A stretch of 64,000 bases of DNA from RYN-230 sp963717125 (GCA_963717125.1 CAVQVG010000007.1:806001-870000), one strand, 5' to 3'; positions 7,470 to 16,059 are shown, numbered from the stretch's first letter. Notes: generated from the sequence alone by a model not told the origin. Made by a program: numbers and translations.

Positions 7470-8737
7470 TTGGGCGCGGCAACGACGATCGTGAACGCGA
7501 AGGTATTTGACGGGACGAAGTCGCAGGACTGGACTTCGGTCCGGTTCGCTGACGGCCTGATCACCAAGTGCTCGGTCGCCTCGGCCGCCCAAGAAGGCGA
7601 CGAAGTTATCGACGCGGGCGGCGGGACGGTGCTTCCCGGTCTGATCGACGCGCACGTGCACCTCGTTCCCGGCGCTCTCGCACAATCGTTGACCTTCGGC
7701 GTTACCACCGTTCTCGACATGTTCAGCAAACCCGACCTGGTGGCCAGCGCTAAGGAGCAGGCCGGCTCCGTCCGGACGTGGCCGACGTGCGTTCCTCGGG
7801 TGTCGGTGCCACCGCGCCCGGCGGGCACCCGTCGATGATGTACGCCCCGTTCCCGACGTTGACCGCCGCTGACCAGGCCGGGCAATTCGTGGCGGAACGG
7901 ATCGCGGCGGGCTCGGACTATCTGAAGATCATCTCCGGCACCGGGGGTCTATGGCCCTCGCTGGACCCCGAAACCATCCAGGCACTGGTCATTGCCGCGC
8001 ACACCCGCGGCCTGCTCGTCGTCGCTCACGTGAGCTCGACGGCCGGTGTCGAGGAGGTCGTGTCCGCCGGTGTCGATGTGGTGGCCCACGTCCCTGCGAA
8101 CGCCGAGCTGGACAAGGCCCTGGTCGAACGCATGGCCGAAGCCGGAATCGTGGTCGGTCCGACGCTGGCCACCATCGAGAACACCCTCGGCGAACCGGGT
8201 GGCGCAGCAGTGGTAGGGGACCCACGGCTCGCTGAAGCGCTCGGCGACGCCTGGGCACGCCGGCTGACTTCGGATGCCTCGGGATGGCATGGCCGGCAAA
8301 TGCCGCCCTACTCGCGGGCCGAGGACAACGTGCGGCGACTGGCCGATGCGGGGGTCACTCTGCTGGCGGGCACGGATGCTCCGAACCCGGGGACCGTGTT
8401 CGGAGCAAGCCTGCACCGAGAGCTCGAACTCCTTGTCCGGTGCGGCATCAGCCCGGCGCAGGCCCTGGCCGCTGCCACGGCGCAGCCGGCACGAGTGTTC
8501 GGCCTCGCCGACCGAGGACGTGTCGCCGGCGGGCAGCGCGCGGACCTGGTCCTCGTGTCCGGTAACCCGTTGACGGACATCACCGCGACGCGCGCCATTG
8601 AGCGGATATGGCGCGGGGGCATAGCCTGCGATCGGCACGCTTTCGTCGCGAGCGCTGCCGAAGCTGAGCAGCTTGACGCTTTCGACGCCCAGCTCGCCAA
8701 GGTCGTGGCAGCCGTGCGCGAACGCCGGTCCAACTGA
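7470..8737 (+). pseudogene. amidohydrolase family protein, interrupted by one frameshift
   Basis: Metal-dependent hydrolase of the imidazolonepropionase/prolidase-like type. Metal ligands are visible across two frames: DAHVHL (7648-7665), the likely carboxylated lysine in DYLKIISG, VVAHVSS and VVAHVPA histidines, and AGTDAP. The first frame from TTG 7470 (good GGGGAGGA site) runs to about 7768, then the family text continues one frame over as PDVADVRSSG. Adding one base near 7767 (TCCGTCC to TCCCGTCC) restores a protein of about 423 residues. A separate start at 7778 would lack the first metal site and could not be active. Confidence 0.8.
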
Positions 8738-8749
8738 TTAGGCGAGCCT

Positions 8750-8765
8750 CGAGCCGTCGGGCTCG
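8750..8765. terminator. short hairpin between convergent genes
   Basis: CGAGCC, four-base loop GTCG, GGCTCG. It lies between the amidohydrolase stop (8737) and the stop of the leftward kinase gene (8773), a fitting place for a two-way terminator, though there is no T run. Confidence 0.45.
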
Positions 8766-8772
8766 TGCAGAC

Positions 8773-9600
8773 TCACATCCGGGACCTCAGCACGTCAACC
8801 TCGCAGCCTGGCGCGAACGGGTCGAAGCCGTGCTCGACCAGCCAGCGGACCCCGCACAGGCTTCGCAGCGACCACCACGCGCGGATCACGTCGAGGTCGA
8901 CGTCGGTGCCGTAGCCGGCGACGACGTCGCCAAGGTTCTCCTCGTGTCCGAGCGTCAGGACGGCGAGGTCGTACAGGGCGTCGCCCCGGCATGCCTCGGA
9001 CCAGTCGACTACGCCGGTGATCTTGTCACCGTCGACGAACACGTGGTCGACTTGCAGGTCGCCGTGCGTGAACACCGGCGTCCACGGCCGGAGCGCAGCC
9101 TCGGCAATCTGGCGGTTGCGCGTGACCATGCCGGTGGGAAGGACGCCGTTGGTGACGAGCCACTCGCATTCGCCGTCGAGTTCCGCTGCGATCGCGTCGA
9201 GGCTCTGGCCGGCCCATGGCGGCGGCGCGTTGTGCAGCATCCGTGCGGCGGCACCCGCCGCGGCCCACGCCGCCGGCGACGCGGTCGACGGCTCGCCGAG
9301 TCGGCCGAGTGCCGTTCCCGGGAGGGCGGCGAGCGCGAGCACGGGCGGCTTCCGCCACAGGATCTCCGGAGTCGGGATCGGCGCCATAGCCATCGCCTCG
9401 ACCTCGACGTCGGTGCGGGCCTGGTCAGCGTCGATCTTCAGGAACACGTCGCCGACGCGCAGGGTCGCGCGCTCGTTATGCGCGACGACGACCTCGACCT
9501 CCTCCACGTCGGCCATTGTCGCGGGATGACCACCGAATGTCGCCGGGTTTATCGCGTGCGACTGCGCCGCTGACCGCGTCCCGCTGCCCGCAGGCCTCAT
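8773..9600 (-). CDS. aminoglycoside phosphotransferase-like kinase
   Basis: APH/ChoK-fold small-molecule kinase of 275 residues. HGDLQVDHVFVD near residues 182-193 is the Brenner-type catalytic loop; the position usually occupied by asparagine is histidine here. VVDWSEACRGDALYDLA supplies the metal-binding aspartate. The substrate is unknown and resistance should not be assumed. The ATG at 9600 is used; the ATG at 9516 (MADVEEVEVVV) is an alternative start because conservation appears to begin there and neither has a strong ribosome site. Confidence 0.85.
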   Translation of the reverse strand: MRPAGSGTRSAAQSHAINPATFGGHPATMADVEEVEVVVAHNERATLRVGDVFLKIDADQARTDVEVEAMAMAPIPTPEILWRKPPVLALAALPGTALGRLGEPSTASPAAWAAAGAAARMLHNAPPPWAGQSLDAIAAELDGECEWLVTNGVLPTGMVTRNRQIAEAALRPWTPVFTHGDLQVDHVFVDGDKITGVVDWSEACRGDALYDLAVLTLGHEENLGDVVAGYGTDVDLDVIRAWWSLRSLCGVRWLVEHGFDPFAPGCEVDVLRSRM

Positions 9601-9906
9601 GCACGACGCCGACCGCTGACGGGCCGGGCACTGCCTCGGCCCGGCCGCTCGATCGGCGCCTATCGGAAGGATGGACCACCCCGGACGCTGTCGGTAGCCT
9701 TCTCAAAGGCTGACCGAGTTGGTTACAGCTGCGCCTACTCAGCCAGCGGTCTTACTAGAATGTCAGAGGTGGATGGGTGACCTTAAATCCAATATCGCAC
9801 TAATCTGGGTTACTGCCTTCCCTCCGCACCGTGATCCGACAATCATCAAGGTTCCGGCGCCGGTCGTGACTATCATCCAAAAGACAGGTACGAGATAGCT
9901 AGCGGC
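9601..9906. other. intergenic region, relatively AT-rich
   Basis: About 300 bases with GC content clearly below the surroundings, mainly at 9770-9900. I see no open frame, repeat or RNA fold that I can support. Confidence 0.4.
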
Positions 9907-10098
9907 TCAGTGCTTGATTACCGCCGTGAACGCTGCCCACTCGTGCGGGGTGAAGACCAGCGCCGGGCCGTGCGGGTCCTTGCTGTCCCTGACGGCCACG
10001 ACGCCGGGCAGGTTGCGGGCAACCTCGACGCAGGCCCCGCCGTTGTCACCGCTGTAGCTCGCCTTGCGCCAGTCGGCGCGGGTTAGGTCTGGTTCCAT
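9907..10098 (-). CDS. DUF397 domain protein
   Basis: 63 residues, one DUF397 unit: WRKASYSGDNGGACVEVA at 10-27, then VAVRDSKDPHGPALVFTPHEW. Such proteins accompany WhiJ-type helix-turn-helix regulators in actinomycetes and are thought to act with them in development or secondary metabolism. Its start overlaps the end of the regulator gene by 16 bases, so translation is probably coupled. Confidence 0.93.
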   Translation of the reverse strand: MEPDLTRADWRKASYSGDNGGACVEVARNLPGVVAVRDSKDPHGPALVFTPHEWAAFTAVIKH

Positions 10099-10907
10099 TT
10101 CTCTACCGCCTTCAATAGCAGGTCCCGGGAGTCGTCCCTGGGCAGGGCCACGGCGCGCAGGATGTCGAAGCGCAGCGTCACCTGGGCGACCACACGGGGC
10201 ATATCAGAGACCTGGCCATCCGCTGACGTCTCCAGGTAGACGATATCCGAAGCGCCGTCGGAGCTCGCGACGATAAACGCGCCGAGCAGCCCCGCATGAG
10301 TGCCCGTCCTGGCCGGCACGACCTGGACAGTCACCCTCGGCCGGCCGGCCGTCTCAGCCAGATGCAGCAACTGCTCATGCATGATCTTGGGCGAGCCGAC
10401 GCACCGGTGCAGCACCGCCTCATCCAGCACGACCCACAGCAGCGGAGGCGCATCCCGGTCAAGGATCGACTGCCGGTCCATCCGCGCGGACACCATTTGC
10501 ACTACTTCATCCGCGACCGCTTCCGGTCCGGCCCCCAGGATCGCCCGCGCATAGTCAGCGGTCTGGAGCAAGCCAGGAACCAGCATCGGCTCCCACCAGC
10601 GCAAGGCAGTAGCCTCCCGCTCAGCTTCCACCCAGTCGCGGAACCAGGCCGGGAACGGCGCGGCCCGCAGGTGCTCCTGCATCCGCCCGAACGTGCCGGT
10701 TGTCTGTAACACCTCGTCCAACCGCTGGGAGAACGTCAGGGTCGGCACCCGGATCATGGACTCGATCATGCCGACCAGGCTGCCGCTGTAGTTGATCCGC
10801 GCCGCCAGCTCATCCCGCGACAGGCCAGCTCTGGTCCGCGCAGCGCGCAACTCGGCCGCGAACATGGCCAGCGCCGACCGGTCTCCGTTGATACGTCCAG
10901 GGGCCAT
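10083..10907 (-). CDS. XRE-type regulator with DUF5753 (WhiJ-like)
   Basis: 274 residues. An N-terminal helix-turn-helix (about 12-68, ELRAARTRAGLSRDELAARI) is followed by the DUF5753 sensor/partner domain from about residue 90 (WWEPMLVPGLLQTADYARAI) to 260. This matches WhiJ and its many paralogues, which repress development with DUF397 and AbaA-like ATPase partners. All three partner types occur here. It faces away from the ATPase gene across a 213-base gap that should hold both promoters. Confidence 0.93.
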   Translation of the reverse strand: MAPGRINGDRSALAMFAAELRAARTRAGLSRDELAARINYSGSLVGMIESMIRVPTLTFSQRLDEVLQTTGTFGRMQEHLRAAPFPAWFRDWVEAEREATALRWWEPMLVPGLLQTADYARAILGAGPEAVADEVVQMVSARMDRQSILDRDAPPLLWVVLDEAVLHRCVGSPKIMHEQLLHLAETAGRPRVTVQVVPARTGTHAGLLGAFIVASSDGASDIVYLETSADGQVSDMPRVVAQVTLRFDILRAVALPRDDSRDLLLKAVEKWNQT

Positions 10908-11120
10908 CTGTCACACATCCCCACCGAAGCGTTACACAGCGCATGTTTTTCTTCCGCATCGTAGCCCTGGCCGAAAGGCTGGTCACCAGACCAGGCCGGC
11001 GGTACCCGCAACAAACCCGCGCCGGCCCCGCCACCGACTACTCCCGTGCGGCCAAGGTCCCCCGGCTAGCGGCCCTGATCGCGCGGAACCCCACCGCCAG
11101 CAAGAGGGTGTGCCCCCACG

Positions 11121-11633
11121 ATGACAGCCGCCGGTTCCGCCAGGACAGCCCCGCCGTCCACCGACGCGCCCTATGAGCAGACGTTCCCCGCCCACCCCCA
11201 GCACATCCAGGCCGCCCGCACGTTCCTCGGCGCCCTCCTGGAAAGCTGGCCCGCCGCCGACGATGCCATCGTGTGCGTCTCAGAACTTGCCTCCAACGCC
11301 GTGCTGCACTCAGCCAGCCACCATCCAGGCGGGACCTTCACCATCCGCGCCGGATTCCACGACGGGCAACGCCTACGCGTCGAAGTCTGCGACCAGGGCG
11401 GCCCCTGGCGCCCGCACGCAGGCGACGAGCACAGCCCCCACGGGCGCGGCTTACTCATCGTCAGCGCGCTGGCCGACGACTGGGGCCGCACCGGGGACAG
11501 CCAGCACGGCTGGACGACCTGGTTCGAAATGGGCACCCGGCCAATAGCCCCGCCACCCGCGCCCATCCACCGTCACAGGCCAGCCCCACCACGCGAACCC
11601 AGCCGCTACGCCGCCAGCGAGGCGGCCCGGTGA
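11121..11633 (+). CDS. ATP-binding protein, anti-sigma/AbaA-like GHKL kinase
   Basis: 170 residues with a HATPase_c_2 domain: N box SELASNAVLHSA near 50-61, G1 CDQGGPW near 94, G2 HGRGLLIVSALADDWG near 112-127. The C-terminus is a proline-rich tail. Stand-alone GHKL proteins of this kind either phosphorylate STAS antagonists or act as the AbaA-like third component of WhiJ loci; the location favours the latter. It is followed by an HTH gene whose GTG overlaps its TGA. Confidence 0.88.
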   Translation: MTAAGSARTAPPSTDAPYEQTFPAHPQHIQAARTFLGALLESWPAADDAIVCVSELASNAVLHSASHHPGGTFTIRAGFHDGQRLRVEVCDQGGPWRPHAGDEHSPHGRGLLIVSALADDWGRTGDSQHGWTTWFEMGTRPIAPPPAPIHRHRPAPPREPSRYAASEAAR

Positions 11634-12103
11634 CCAGGAGCATTGACCCGGCGCGGGACGACGCTGGGGTGCGGCTGCGCCTGGCGCGGCTGCGGCGCGG
11701 CATGTCCCAGATCGCGCTCGCCGATCTGGCCTGCGTCTCGCCTGCCTTTATCTCCATGGTCGAGACCGGGCAGCGCGAGCTCACCCGCGTCTGCGACATC
11801 GTCGCCCTGGCTGACATTCTCAAGGTCTCCCCCCTCTACCTGGCCGACGGCCGGGAAGACGCTGTCGCAGCGGCCCCGCGCGCCCCACGGATGGTGCCGT
11901 TCCCGGCCGGGTGTGACCCCATCACGCTCGACCGCCACGAGCAGCTCGCCCGCCAGTTCATCCAGGTCGCCCGCCACGACGGCCGCACCGCCGGGGACTG
12001 GCTGCGCCGCCTGGCCCGCGAGCCCACCGTCAGCCCCTGGCTGCTGCTCGACCAGCTCGCCACCTTGCACGCCCACCCCAGGTCGTCATCGTCAAGGAGA
12101 TGA
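11630..12103 (+). CDS. XRE-family helix-turn-helix regulator
   Basis: 157 residues from the GTG at 11630, which overlaps the TGA of the ATPase gene (GTGA). Residues 12-70 form an HTH_3 domain (LRLARLRRGMSQIALADLA, SPAFISMVETGQRELT). The C-terminal 80 residues are helical and unassigned. Tight coupling makes it a fourth member of the WhiJ-like locus. Confidence 0.88.
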   Translation: MTRSIDPARDDAGVRLRLARLRRGMSQIALADLACVSPAFISMVETGQRELTRVCDIVALADILKVSPLYLADGREDAVAAAPRAPRMVPFPAGCDPITLDRHEQLARQFIQVARHDGRTAGDWLRRLAREPTVSPWLLLDQLATLHAHPRSSSSRR

Positions 12104-12110
12104 GCCACCC

Positions 12111-12383
12111 ATGACCGGCACACGCAGCCCCGCCGGCACCAGTGATCGCTGGTTCACCGTCGTGGACGGGGCACGGCTGCGGGAGTTACGCCACCAGCAC
12201 GGCCTGACGGCGGCCGAACTCGCGGGCCAGGCCGGCCTCGGCCTATCGACCGTGATCCGGCTGGAACGGCAGCCCTGCCGTTCGTGCCGGACTCGTACCC
12301 TGGCCCGCCTGGCCGCCGCGCTCGGCCAGCCCACCGCCGCCCTCATGCCCACCCAGCCAGCACCAGCCGATGCCGCCCCCTAA
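12111..12383 (+). CDS. small helix-turn-helix protein
   Basis: 90 residues, ATG at 12111 with AAGGAGATGAG just upstream. The HTH occupies residues 18-75 (LRELRHQHGLTAAELAGQAG, LGLSTVIRLERQP). The rest is a short alanine/proline tail. It starts 7 bases after the preceding HTH gene and is likely co-transcribed. Confidence 0.85.
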   Translation: MTGTRSPAGTSDRWFTVVDGARLRELRHQHGLTAAELAGQAGLGLSTVIRLERQPCRSCRTRTLARLAAALGQPTAALMPTQPAPADAAP

Positions 12384-12391
12384 GACGCCGC

Positions 12392-12811
12392 TTACTGATT
12401 TGCCGGGTGCGGGTCGAGTTGCGGGTCGCGGAGTTCGATCTGGCCGCGGCCGTTCAGGAAGACGCCGAAGATGATGCTGATGGCATCGGCCGGGATCTCG
12501 GCGGTGACCTCGTGGCGGGTCCAGTCGCGGGTTCCGGTGACGGGGGTGAAGTGGTTCTCGGGATCGTGCCAGGGATCCGGTGGGGCCGGTCGCCGTCCGT
12601 GACGGGGGATGCGGAGCACCAGTCCGGCGCGGTCGGCGATGTCGGTGGTGCGCAGGTCGCCGCGGAAGGTGACGGCGCGGCCGCGGTAGTCGTCGGGTTC
12701 GATCTCCTGGCTGAGGAAGGCGAATCCGGCGGGTCCGGGCACGGCCGCGGTCAAGATCACCCGCCCGTCTTCGGTGGTGCAGGAATAGTCCTGGTCGTGG
12801 GACCCGGTCAC
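12392..12811 (-). pseudogene. jelly-roll C-terminal domain, out of frame with the sigma-BFN gene
   Basis: This 139-residue frame is the C-terminal domain of the upstream gene, displaced by a frameshift at the run of six Cs (12904-12909 on the plus strand). With one more C the protein reads on as RQAEHTRFEPRNLAFTDG and joins this frame. The domain (QDYSC, AFLSQEIEPDDYRGRAVTF, GTRDWTRHEVTAEIPADA, FGVFLNGRGQIELRDPQL) looks like a beta-rich galactose-binding/CBM-type jelly roll and matches the paralogue at 13944-14975 along its whole length. Confidence 0.7.
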
Positions 12812-13935
12812 CTGGCGCAGGAAGGTGCCATCGAGCTGCCATCGGTGCAGGCCGTCGGTGAACGCCAGGTTGCGCGGCTCGAACCGCGTGTGCTCGGCCT
12901 GCCGGGGGGTGCCTGCTGGCGGCTGCGGAACTGGCTGAGCGGGTCGGGGCCGGTGACGGGCTCGGCGAGCCGGTCCATCACCGGGTCGTCGACGGCCAGC
13001 GGCGCGCCGGTGATGACCGCCAGGGCCAGGCCGTCGGCCAGGCGGGTGGTGACCTGCCGGGTCCCGCCGGGCACGGCGATGTCTACCCGCGTGGCGGTCA
13101 CCGCCGGGCCCAGGTCGGTGACGGTCACGGCGGTCACGGTGATCCCGGCCGCGTGCAGCAGTTGGCCGGTCATCTCCCCGGGGTCGCCTTCGGGGTGTTC
13201 CTGGTCGCGGTCGCCGGGGCGGGCCCGCAGGCGCCAGAACACGCCGGCGGCGGGCAGCCGGACTGGCAGCGCCCGGTGCCCGCCATCCTCGGTAGGCACT
13301 GTGTCGGCGAGCACCACAAGGCCGACTGGCTGGCGTTCTGGCCAGGGGTCGGCGTGCGCGATGCGGACGGCAGTCATGGGGGTCCTCCGGGAGGTGGCGG
13401 GGATGAGGTCGGGGCGGTGCGCGGTGATGTACTCGCGCAACCGGCGGCGGGCCTTGTGCAGGCTGGCCTTGGCGGCGCCGGGAGTGCCGGCGATCTGCCC
13501 GGCGGGCTGGTCGGCGTAGTAGAACAGGGTGACGGCGTGGCGCTGCCCGGGGGGCAGGCCGGCGACCGCGCGGCCCAGCGCGTCGGCGCGGTCCAGGTCC
13601 TCAGCCGATGGCAGGTTGCTGGCCGCTGCCGGGTGCAGGTTTTCGGGCCAGTCGCCGAGCAGGGTGAGTGGTGCGCGGCGCCGCTGGGCGCGGCAGACGT
13701 TGGCCACGATGCCGCCCAGCCAGCCGGCGAACCGGTCGGGGTCGCGCAGCCGGTCCAGTGCGATGAATGCCTGCAGGAAGGCGTCCTGCACGGCGTCGTC
13801 GGCGTCGTCTGGCTGCGGGCACAGCCGGGCCGCGCGGGCGCGCGCCATCGGCAGGTGCCGTTCGACCAGCAGCCGGAACGCGGCGGGATCGCCGTCGCGG
13901 GCCAGCCTGACCAGGTCGCCGTCCTGGATGTCCAT
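12808..13935 (-). CDS. ECF sigma factor fused to a BFN (DUF151)-like domain
   Basis: Residues 1-180 are a compact ECF sigma: region 2 QPDDADDAVQDAFLQAFIAL near 41-60 and region 4 LPPGQRHAVTLFYYADQPAG near 128-147. Residues 187-310 resemble the bifunctional nuclease fold: LVVLADTVPTEDGGHRALPV, then LHAAGITVTAVTVTDL and LADGLALAVITGAPLAV. From about residue 335 the frame is shifted and the translated tail is not meaningful. An ATG at residue 187 has its own GGAGGA site, so the BFN part may also be made alone. No anti-sigma gene is visible. The paralogue lacking sigma regions lies 8 bases upstream. Confidence 0.82.
   Translation of the reverse strand: MDIQDGDLVRLARDGDPAAFRLLVERHLPMARARAARLCPQPDDADDAVQDAFLQAFIALDRLRDPDRFAGWLGGIVANVCRAQRRRAPLTLLGDWPENLHPAAASNLPSAEDLDRADALGRAVAGLPPGQRHAVTLFYYADQPAGQIAGTPGAAKASLHKARRRLREYITAHRPDLIPATSRRTPMTAVRIAHADPWPERQPVGLVVLADTVPTEDGGHRALPVRLPAAGVFWRLRARPGDRDQEHPEGDPGEMTGQLLHAAGITVTAVTVTDLGPAVTATRVDIAVPGGTRQVTTRLADGLALAVITGAPLAVDDPVMDRLAEPVTGPDPLSQFRSRQQAPPGRPSTRGSSRATWRSPTACTDGSSMAPSCAR
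13375..13394 (-). promoter_or_regulatory. internal ribosome site and ATG inside the sigma-BFN gene
   Basis: GGAGGACCCCC precedes an in-frame ATG at 13377, at the junction of sigma and BFN domains. The paralogue has the same layout (GGAGGACCGTC then GTG at 14975) at its true start, so this looks like a retained gene start within a fusion. Confidence 0.6.
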
Positions 13936-13943
13936 GCTCTGCT

Positions 13944-14975
13944 TTACTCCTGGGTTTCCGGCCGTGCCGGGGACAGTTCCGGGTTGCGCAGCTCGATGCG
14001 GCCGCGGCCGGCCAGGGAGATGCCGAACCGGATGACGCCAGCGTCGCCGGGGACGGGCAGCGTGACCTCATGCCAGGTCCAGTCGCTGCTGCCGGGGCCG
14101 GCCAGGCTGCTGCCGCCGCGGTCGCGCAGGTGTTCGCCGGGAGGGTTGACGGGCCTGCCCGCGGCCAGCTGCAGCCCGGCCTGGCCGGCGACGCCGGTGG
14201 TGCGCAGCTGCCCGCGGAAGGTGACCGCGGCGCCGCGGTAGTCGTCGGCGTAGATCTCCTGGACCAGGGCGGCGGAACCGGAGGGCTCGGGGACCGCGGA
14301 CGCCAGGATCGCGGACCGGTCTGCGGCGGTGCAGGAATAGTCCTGCCAATGCGGCCGCCCGGCAGCCAGGAAGCTGCCAGCCAGTTCCCACCGGTCCAGG
14401 CCGTCGGTGAACGCCATGTTCCGCGGCTCGAAACTCTGCCGCTGCCCGGGATCGCCCGGCGGCCGGACGGCCGAGGGCAGCAGGAACGGCGCATGCACGT
14501 CCTCGCCGTGGACCGGGACCGCGCGCCGGTCCATCACCTCATCGGCCACCCGGACCGGCGCCCCGGCCGCGACCGCCAGCTTCAGGCCGTACCCGGCGCT
14601 CACCGTCACATGCCGGGTTCCGGCCGCCGTGGCCAGCTCGACCCGCGCCGCGGCCGTGTCCGAGCGCAGCTCCGGCACGTCCTCGCCGGCCGGCTCGATG
14701 TCCACGGCGGTCACCGCCACCCCGGCCGCGTGCAGCAGCCGGGCCGCTGTCTCCTCCAGGACACCGGCCAGCACGGCGTCCCTGGCAGGCCGGTCCAGCA
14801 GCCACCACAGCAACTTGAAATCCAAACCCGGCAGCCACAGCGGCACCGCCCGGTGACAGCCATCCTCGGTAGGCACTGTGTCGGCGAGCACGATGAGCTG
14901 CTGGCCGTTCACGGCACCGCCGTCCGGCGGCGATCCGGTCCGGGGATCAGCAATCACGATGCGGACAATCGTCAC
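13944..14975 (-). CDS. BFN-like plus jelly-roll protein, paralogue without sigma domain
   Basis: 343 residues from GTG 14975 (GGAGGA 5 bases upstream). Residues 1-150 resemble DUF151: LIVLADTVPTEDGCHRAVPL, LLHAAGVAVTAVDI, YGLKLAVAAGAPVRVADEVMD. Residues 180-340 form the jelly-roll-like domain (FEPRNMAFTDGLDRWELAG, WQDYSC, SSDWTWHEVTLPVPGDAG, RIELRNPEL). No signal peptide or membrane helix, so it should be cytosolic. It ends 8 bases before the sigma-BFN gene and is surely co-transcribed. The function is unknown. Confidence 0.8.
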   Translation of the reverse strand: MTIVRIVIADPRTGSPPDGGAVNGQQLIVLADTVPTEDGCHRAVPLWLPGLDFKLLWWLLDRPARDAVLAGVLEETAARLLHAAGVAVTAVDIEPAGEDVPELRSDTAAARVELATAAGTRHVTVSAGYGLKLAVAAGAPVRVADEVMDRRAVPVHGEDVHAPFLLPSAVRPPGDPGQRQSFEPRNMAFTDGLDRWELAGSFLAAGRPHWQDYSCTAADRSAILASAVPEPSGSAALVQEIYADDYRGAAVTFRGQLRTTGVAGQAGLQLAAGRPVNPPGEHLRDRGGSSLAGPGSSDWTWHEVTLPVPGDAGVIRFGISLAGRGRIELRNPELSPARPETQE

Positions 14976-15258
14976 GACGGTCCTCCAGGAGCAGCAAGAC
15001 AGCGACTGGGCCCACACTCCTTAGTGTCCGGCGACCACGCCACGGGTTACCCGCCGCCGGCAGATCAGGGAACAGACGGCGCCGGAGCCAGTCCACCGGA
15101 CACCCCACGGCCCGGACAGGCGAAGCCGAGCCCGGCGCTCACCCGCCCGGGCCGCATTCGTCCTCGGCCGCAAACCTCCCGCCAGATTCATCCGCCGAGC
15201 CACTGGATGCGGACGACAAGCACCAGGTCAGGCCGTCAAAATCCCACTCGTACCCGTT
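14976..15258. other. intergenic region between the BFN genes and a DUF6247 gene
   Basis: No gene recognised. It should contain the promoter of the leftward BFN/sigma operon. Nothing else stands out. Confidence 0.4.
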
Positions 15259-15594
15259 TCAGAGACCGTATTGGGCGCGGATCTCCTGCCAGCTAGTGCG
15301 TTCCGCCGCGGGCGGGGGCCCCTCGCGCTGGTAGCGCTCGATGCGGGCAAGGAACTCGCGCTGGGCATCGGGGTCGCGCCAGGCGTCGGCCTCGAACCAC
15401 CAGCGCCGGACGGTTTGGACGAGGGGCGTGAGGTCGCCGCCCTCGCGGGCTTGCTCATATGCGGCGTCCAGCTCAGCCTCGTAACGTCGCAGCACGGCCG
15501 CGTCGGCGTTGGCGGCCAGAACCGCGCGGATAGCCGAGGGAGTACAGGCCGGGCGGTCAAGGACCTGCGGGTGCCCGGGATCCGGTGCGGTCAT
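15259..15594 (-). CDS. DUF6247-like protein
   Basis: 111 residues from the ATG at 15594. AIRAVLAANADAAVLRRYEA, then LTPLVQTVRRWWFEADAW and DAQREFLARIERYQ match the small helical actinomycete family DUF6247, often found beside toxin-antitoxin genes. No toxin gene is adjacent here. Entirely helical, no membrane segment. Confidence 0.75.
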   Translation of the reverse strand: MTAPDPGHPQVLDRPACTPSAIRAVLAANADAAVLRRYEAELDAAYEQAREGGDLTPLVQTVRRWWFEADAWRDPDAQREFLARIERYQREGPPPAAERTSWQEIRAQYGL

Positions 15595-15699
15595 CGCTAC
15601 CTCCCGGCCGATCGAAGTCAGAGCCAGCATAAGCACACCTGCTGACAGTGTGCCCGCAGGCGATGCAAAACCCCGCCACCCGATTAGCGGCTCGCTACC

Positions 15700-16059
15700 G
15701 TGGGCCAGGTGCAGACGGGCGGCGAGCCGACGCGGCTGATCGTGCTGCGCGGCAACTCCGGGGTGATGCTCGACACGCTGCACGGTGACCACCCGGGGCC
15801 GTCCCGCTTCTACTACCTGGACGTGCCGTTCGAGGAAACCATGCGCCGCCACGCCACCCGCCCGCAGGCCAGCGAGTTCGGCCGGGCCGAGATGCGCAGC
15901 TGGTACCGCGAGCGCGATCTGCTGCCCGCCCGGATCGAGCGCATCATCCCCCCGACCAGTTCACTCAACGCCACTGCCCGCCTGATCATGGCCGACGCAG
16001 GCTGGCCGATGGGGGACGGTCAAGCCGTGCCCGGCGACGACGTCACGGTGCGGAAGTGA
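15700..16059 (+). pseudogene. P-loop kinase gene with an internal deletion
   Basis: The 119-residue frame begins like an AAA/zeta-toxin-type small kinase (LIVLRGNSG) but the sequence jumps from the middle of the Walker A loop to VMLDTLHGDHPG. The missing part should hold GKS and about 80 residues. The second half is well preserved: FYYLDVPFEETMRRHATRPQ, MRSWYRERDLL. Without the phosphate-binding lysine it cannot be a working kinase. Frame is kept across the deletion. Confidence 0.8.

Noticed and set aside
8773..9600. Antibiotic resistance (aminoglycoside phosphotransferase)
   Set aside because: Only the general kinase fold can be supported; this family includes many housekeeping kinases and the catalytic loop is atypical.
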